Origin: Clostridiales bacterium
GTDB lineage: Bacteria > Bacillota > Clostridia > Ch29
Assembly: GCA_012523075.1 (NCBI GenBank)
Contig: JAAYJF010000016.1
Location: forward strand, 1 to 36,298
DNA length: 36,298 bases
Reading direction: 5' to 3'
Part shown: positions 32,932-36,298 of the stretch, piece by piece
Layout: each line of letters opens with the position of its first letter
How positions within the stretch are numbered: the stretch's first letter is position 1
Translations under genes and position numbers: made by a program
Notes under the pieces: model-generated
The model's input: the letters and a program-made list of their open reading frames with translations, nothing else
Databases searched by the model: none
What the model was told of the DNA's origin: nothing

Positions 32932-34875
32932 TCAGGGTGTCTGTTTTTGCAGCACCTTCTCTAAAAACACCCTGACTATTTCAGGATCGAACTGGCTGCC
33001 GGCATTTTTCTTAATTTCGGCTGCTGCATCCTCCGCTGACATTGCTCTCCTATAAGGCCGGTCCTGGGTCATTGCATCATATGCATCAGCAACCGCGAGG
33101 ATACGCGAAGGAAGCGGAATCTCCTCGCCTTTCAGGCCCTGAGGATATCCCTTGCCGTCCCAGCGTTCATGGTGACTAAGAATGTATTCGGCAATGGATA
33201 CCAACTCCAGTGACGACATCGCAATCCTGTACCCGATTTCAGGGTGTTTTCTCATCTCGGCCCATTCTTCATCGGTCAGCCTGCCCGCCTTATTCAGTAT
33301 CCTGTCCTCTATTCCCACCTTGCCGATATCGTGCAGTGTCGCCAGAAGTTCCAGTTCGTCAAGTTCTGTCTGAGTAAGATTTAATTCCATACCCACTTTC
33401 CTGGTCATTTCTATCAATCTTCCGGCATGCTCCTCGGTTTCCTGGCTCTTTTCAAACATGGTCGCTCTTATCGAAGACAGGATTGCGCTGTGGAAACTCC
33501 TGTGTTCCAAAAGTTTACGCTTGTACATATAATCTTCTGCAGCTTTTACTACCAATTCTATCTTCTCATCCGTAGTGTTCTTTGTGCTGTATCCCAAAGA
33601 CAGGTCTATGCGGAGAATTTCTCCGTTAATGGCGTTGTTATACTCCTCGCACGCCGTTTTGATTTTCTCCAGCACTAAGAGCGCCGTATCGGAATCTGTT
33701 TTAGGCAAGAGGATGCAGAACTCATCCCCTCCCGTTCTGGCTACGATATCCTCCTCCCTGCAGCAATCCTTTATAATCCCTGCCGTCCTGGCTATTAATT
33801 TATCCCCTACCGCATGACCGAAGGCATCATTTATCAGTTTTACACCGTTAATATCCCCGATTATTATCGATAACGGCAGATTGTCACCTGTGTCCAGGCG
33901 CTTTTTTGCCTCCTCAAAATACCGGTGATTATACAGATCGGTCAGATAATCATGATTGCTTAAATACCGGACCTCTTCCTCCTTCATTTTACGATCTGTT
34001 ATATCTATAATAAGCCCCTCGAGGGCCTGTATATCCTCCTGTTCGTTATAAATGCCCTGTCCCTGCTCAAAGACCCATTTTACCTCCCCCGAAGCGGTTT
34101 TTATCGGATATTCGTACTTAAAAGCCTTTTTTTGGGCAAGCACCCGGGCCCATTCCTCCCAAATGGCCTCCCTATATTCCGGCTGTATCAGTGCATTGTA
34201 CGATATTTCTTTGTTGCCCAGCAGGCTTTCAGGATGGTAACCGGTAAGCCTATAGCACCCGTCGGATACAAACTGCATTGTCCAATCCCTGTCATATTTG
34301 CACCTGTACGCCATTCCAGGCAGGTTGGACAATAGCACTGCCTTGCTTCGTTCGCTCTCCTTAAGTTCCTCCTCCGCCTTTTTTCGCTCGGTAATATCCA
34401 TAAATGTCACCACCGCGCCTATTACCCTTCCGTCCCGGTACTGGGGATAGGAAAAATACTCCACCGGGAAACAGGTGCCGTCCTCCCTCCAGAACACTTC
34501 ATCCTCCACATGGGTGCCCTGCCCCTTCTTGAAGGCCTGGAATATCCTGCACTGCTCCTCCGGGTAATGGGTACCGTCCGGGTGCTTGTTATGTATGATA
34601 TCATGCATATTTTTCCCCAGCAGCTGGTGCTCGTGGCTGTATCCCAGCATAGATAGGCAGCTGGCATTGCACAGAGTACACTTTCCTTCCAGGTCTATCA
34701 CGTATATCCCTTCTGCAGTGCTGTCCAGTATCAGCCGCAGGTCTCTTTCGTTTTGTTTTGATTTTCCTTCCAGTCTAAATCCTGATTTGCCAACGCATGC
34801 CCAAAAAGCCGCTAAAACCCTGAAGAATGTATGCTTCCTAAGGATTGAACTGGAAAAATTCTCTTTTACCACCAT
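32932..34875 (-). CDS. PAS-PAS-GGDEF-HD-GYP cyclic-di-GMP protein
   Basis: The predicted 647-aa protein has two PAS domains (about 45-165 and 175-295; YVIDLEGKCTLCN..., MQFVSDGCYRLTGYHPESLLG), a GGDEF domain with intact TGGDEF at about 381-386 and the inhibitory I-site REED five residues before it, and an HD-GYP domain with HDIGK (about 515) and HHERWDGKGYP (about 568-578). Both synthesis and breakdown of c-di-GMP are therefore possible in one protein. No membrane helix is evident, so it probably senses a cytosolic signal through PAS. The start was moved from 34935 because AAGGAGAG precedes this ATG. TTAACA-N15-TATAAT upstream may be its promoter. Confidence 0.93.
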   Translation of the reverse strand: MVVKENFSSSILRKHTFFRVLAAFWACVGKSGFRLEGKSKQNERDLRLILDSTAEGIYVIDLEGKCTLCNASCLSMLGYSHEHQLLGKNMHDIIHNKHPDGTHYPEEQCRIFQAFKKGQGTHVEDEVFWREDGTCFPVEYFSYPQYRDGRVIGAVVTFMDITERKKAEEELKESERSKAVLLSNLPGMAYRCKYDRDWTMQFVSDGCYRLTGYHPESLLGNKEISYNALIQPEYREAIWEEWARVLAQKKAFKYEYPIKTASGEVKWVFEQGQGIYNEQEDIQALEGLIIDITDRKMKEEEVRYLSNHDYLTDLYNHRYFEEAKKRLDTGDNLPLSIIIGDINGVKLINDAFGHAVGDKLIARTAGIIKDCCREEDIVARTGGDEFCILLPKTDSDTALLVLEKIKTACEEYNNAINGEILRIDLSLGYSTKNTTDEKIELVVKAAEDYMYKRKLLEHRSFHSAILSSIRATMFEKSQETEEHAGRLIEMTRKVGMELNLTQTELDELELLATLHDIGKVGIEDRILNKAGRLTDEEWAEMRKHPEIGYRIAMSSLELVSIAEYILSHHERWDGKGYPQGLKGEEIPLPSRILAVADAYDAMTQDRPYRRAMSAEDAAAEIKKNAGSQFDPEIVRVFLEKVLQKQTP

Positions 34876-34915
34876 ACTCTCTCCTTCGCATCGTGGTAAA
34901 GTACGAATAATCTCA

Positions 34916-34942
34916 ATTATATTACTGTACACCAAATGTTAA
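34916..34942 (-). promoter_or_regulatory. Putative promoter of the GGDEF/HD-GYP gene
   Basis: On the minus strand TTAACA (34942-34937), 15 bp and TATAAT (34921-34916) lie about 40 bases before the chosen start. The spacer is short, so the support is moderate. Confidence 0.5.
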
Positions 34943-35054
34943 TAATAGTCGATATTTGTTAAAATTTATATTCAACTAATACCCAATAAAAGCAATTTCA
35001 AACAAACCGTCGATATATTTTATCATGCACTCATGCTGAAGTTAATTCCGGGCA

Positions 35055-35084
35055 GAAAAAAACCGGCTTTTCGACCGGTCTTTC
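35055..35084 (-). terminator. Terminator after the coiled-coil protein gene
   Basis: On the minus strand GACCGGTCGAAAAGCCGGTTTTTTT gives an ACCGG/CCGGT stem and a seven-T tail just after the stop of the 35090 gene. Confidence 0.8.
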
Positions 35085-35089
35085 AAACC

Positions 35090-35368
35090 TTATGGGTTTT
35101 TAGCCTCTTCTATCATTTGATTCAACTGCTCAATGTTTGCCTGCGATGCCAGTATTTTTTCGCACAGGTCGGCTACCGGGGATTGTGGATTCTCTTTTTC
35201 CTGCTCGAATATCCTTTTGCCTATTTCGCTATAAAACCTTGCTATCTGTTTTTCTTCATCGTTTATCTTAGAATTAAGTTTTCTGACTTCCGCCACTTCC
35301 TTGGCTTTACTGGTCGTAGCTTCCGCTGCCGAGCCTATTTTCTTACCCAGGTTATTTAAAAAAGCCAT
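35090..35368 (-). CDS. Small coiled-coil protein of unknown function
   Basis: This 92-aa protein starts MAFLNNLGKKIGSAAEATTSKAKEVAEVRKLNSKINDEEKQIARFYSEIGKRIF, a pattern seen in short clostridial proteins that often carry a zinc ribbon at the end. Here the ribbon is absent and the protein ends EQLNQMIEEAKNP. Most of it is predicted coiled coil. GAAAAAAGGTGG precedes the ATG. It lies 23 bp after the lipoprotein gene, so the two probably share a transcript, ended by the terminator at 35055. No catalytic motif is visible. Confidence 0.75.
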   Translation of the reverse strand: MAFLNNLGKKIGSAAEATTSKAKEVAEVRKLNSKINDEEKQIARFYSEIGKRIFEQEKENPQSPVADLCEKILASQANIEQLNQMIEEAKNP

Positions 35369-35391
35369 ATCACACCACCTTTTTTCTATTC

Positions 35392-35904
35392 CTATTCGTC
35401 TATCTTGACGTTTATGCTTAGCCCCTTGTTTTCTTTATCGTATACCACAGCAATAAACGTTTTCTCGTCCAAACCCGCTACATAGTTTGTAAATCCATCA
35501 CTGCCCGACAAATCCATTGCTTCCTCAGTGAACCCCTTTTCTTTTACTTTTTTAATGTAATCCTCTACATCCTTTTTCTCAACATCCTCCAGCACTATCA
35601 CACATCCCGGATTCGCATTGACTGCCGATACAATGGAGCCTTTCTTAAACTCGGGTATAAGGTCTGCCGCACCGCCTTTCGGCCATTCATCGCTACCAAA
35701 TGTGATTTTTTCTCCTCCCTCGCCTTCAAAGGTTATCCCGCCTTCGCTGATGTCAATTTCGGTGCCGTCGCCGGCGATTTTCTCCAAAACGCCCTCGGTT
35801 ACCTTTTCCGCTATTTTTTCATTGATTTTTCGTTTAGCATTACAGGCCGCTAAAGAAAAAACCAATACAACACAGAGTAGAACCAAAACAGTTTTTCTTA
35901 ACAC
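35392..35904 (-). CDS. Small lipoprotein of unknown function
   Basis: This 170-aa protein has a signal peptide and lipobox (MLRKTVLVLLCVVLVFSLAACNAK), so it is anchored outside the membrane by Cys21. The mature part has an amphipathic start (INEKIAEKVTEGVLEKIAGDG), a short beta-rich GGITFEGEGGEKITFG segment, and a C-terminal domain (VIVLEDVEKKDVEDYIKKVKEKGFTEEAMDLSGSDGFTNYVAGLDEKTFIAVVYD) that looks like a small alpha/beta fold. It is upstream of the coiled-coil gene in the same operon. I do not recognise the family beyond lipoprotein. Confidence 0.8.
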   Translation of the reverse strand: MLRKTVLVLLCVVLVFSLAACNAKRKINEKIAEKVTEGVLEKIAGDGTEIDISEGGITFEGEGGEKITFGSDEWPKGGAADLIPEFKKGSIVSAVNANPGCVIVLEDVEKKDVEDYIKKVKEKGFTEEAMDLSGSDGFTNYVAGLDEKTFIAVVYDKENKGLSINVKIDE

Positions 35905-36067
35905 AATAACATTCCCTCTTTCATCAATTTTTTTGAGCCGTGCAGCCGATTTTGACCCTTCCAGCTGCTTGCTTAACCATCCTTTATATCCTAATTCTAC
36001 TCATATTCACACTGCATGTAATCACCCCCGGGGTGATTTTCTATTCAATTAATTCATATTGCTAATA

Positions 36068-36106
36068 TTGGGTAACCCAGATAATTTATGTTATAATATT
36101 TCTGGG
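36068..36106 (+). promoter_or_regulatory. Putative promoter and palindrome before the solute-binding protein gene
   Basis: TATAAT lies at 36092-36097, with a weak TTGGGT -35 18 bp upstream. CCCAGA (near 36076) and TCTGGG (near 36100) are inverted and bracket the -10, as an operator might. Confidence 0.45.
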
Positions 36107-36176
36107 ACAGGACATGACCCGGTATCCCATGCCGGCTTATTAAACCAACCGGGTTTGGAATTAACGGGGGTATATT

Positions 36177-36298
36177 ATGAAAAGAGGTATCTTTATTATC
36201 GCAGCCTTTGTCTTTGTGCTTAGCACAATACTTACAGCCTGCAGCAGCGAGATATTAACCGGCCCCAAAAACCAGGTAGTCCTTACCCTATGGCACAA
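36177..36298 (+). CDS. ABC-transporter solute-binding lipoprotein, N-terminal fragment
   Basis: Only the first 40 codons are in the window: MKRGIFIIAAFVFVLSTILT then ACSSEILTGPKNQVVLTLWH. It has a signal peptide with lipobox LTAC and the beginning of a solute-binding fold (VVLTLWH), typical of family 1 extracellular sugar-binding proteins. A GGGGG ribosome site lies six bases before the ATG. The gene runs off the right edge, so its substrate and transporter partners cannot be seen. Confidence 0.8.
   Translation, partial: MKRGIFIIAAFVFVLSTILTACSSEILTGPKNQVVLTLWH

Noticed and set aside
1-36298. tRNA, rRNA, CRISPR or prophage
   Set aside because: I saw no cloverleaf, ribosomal RNA motif, spaced direct repeats or phage structural genes. 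A tRNAscan or CRISPR search was not possible here.

Overview
The window looks like chromosomal DNA of an anaerobic, Gram-positive-type member of class Clostridia (Bacillota). The reasons are strong AGGAGG ribosome sites, frequent TTG and GTG starts, lipoproteins with standard lipoboxes but no outer-membrane genes, SpmA/SpmB-like gate proteins, AzlCD, a FeoB-associated Cys-rich peptide, and several DUF families (DUF134, DUF5320, DUF4153, DUF6922) typical of that class. I cannot name the genus. No rRNA, tRNA, CRISPR array or prophage was seen.

Layout. 1-2095: a DUF5320 / DUF134 / Mrp Fe-S ATPase cluster with hairpins and a good promoter. 2144-3460: a remnant of a TipAS-type regulator, then azlCD amino-acid export genes. 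3457-4691 (minus): a CcdA / membrane thioredoxin pair. 4700-5300: a repeat-rich spacer. 5311-6498 (minus): an orphan F420:glutamate-ligase-like protein. 6868-10249 (plus): a visibly AT-richer operon of two NifX-fold proteins, two MinD-type ferredoxin ATPases (the first broken by a TGA in its P-loop), a Fur-family regulator and a second DUF134 protein. 10321-13564 (minus): an ECF sigma factor, a large probable anti-sigma protein and a lipoprotein. 13954-15766 (minus): two acyltransferase-fold proteins. 15893-24723 (minus): an almost gapless signalling operon with a kinase-like/AAA/GAF/PAS/histidine-kinase giant, a REC-kinase hybrid, a stand-alone REC protein, a REC-GAF protein and a kinase module. 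25052-27956 (plus): two gate-domain proteins, a 32-aa membrane peptide and a DUF4153 protein. 28016-28759: a REP-associated (RAYT) transposase with flanking REP sequences. 28944-29869: an AbiEii-like nucleotidyltransferase with a DUF6922 partner. 29999-32433 (minus): feoA-feoB-FeoB-associated peptide behind a textbook Fur box. 32617-35904 (minus): a small membrane protein, a PAS-GGDEF-HD-GYP protein, a coiled-coil protein and a lipoprotein. 36177-end: the start of an ABC solute-binding lipoprotein.

How the parts connect. The two DUF134 clusters (331-2095 and 6868-10249) together contain the parts of the ORP/MRP-type system known from Desulfovibrio (NifX-fold protein, Mrp ATPase, ferredoxin ATPases). 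Both promoters carry the same CAWATGCC-type motif just downstream of the -10, so I infer shared control, perhaps by a DUF134 protein. The Fur-family gene in the second cluster is a candidate regulator of the feo operon.

Three genes carry what looks like a single lesion: TGA in a P-loop, TAG just after another P-loop, and a -1 shift at an A6 run between REC-GAF and its kinase. Either several sensory and ATPase genes are decaying, or the sequence has errors. Reads over these three sites would decide. Several starts were moved from the ORF track using ribosome sites (884, 6868, 8968, 11241, 13011, 13564, 14853, 18006, 25052, 32105, 34875).
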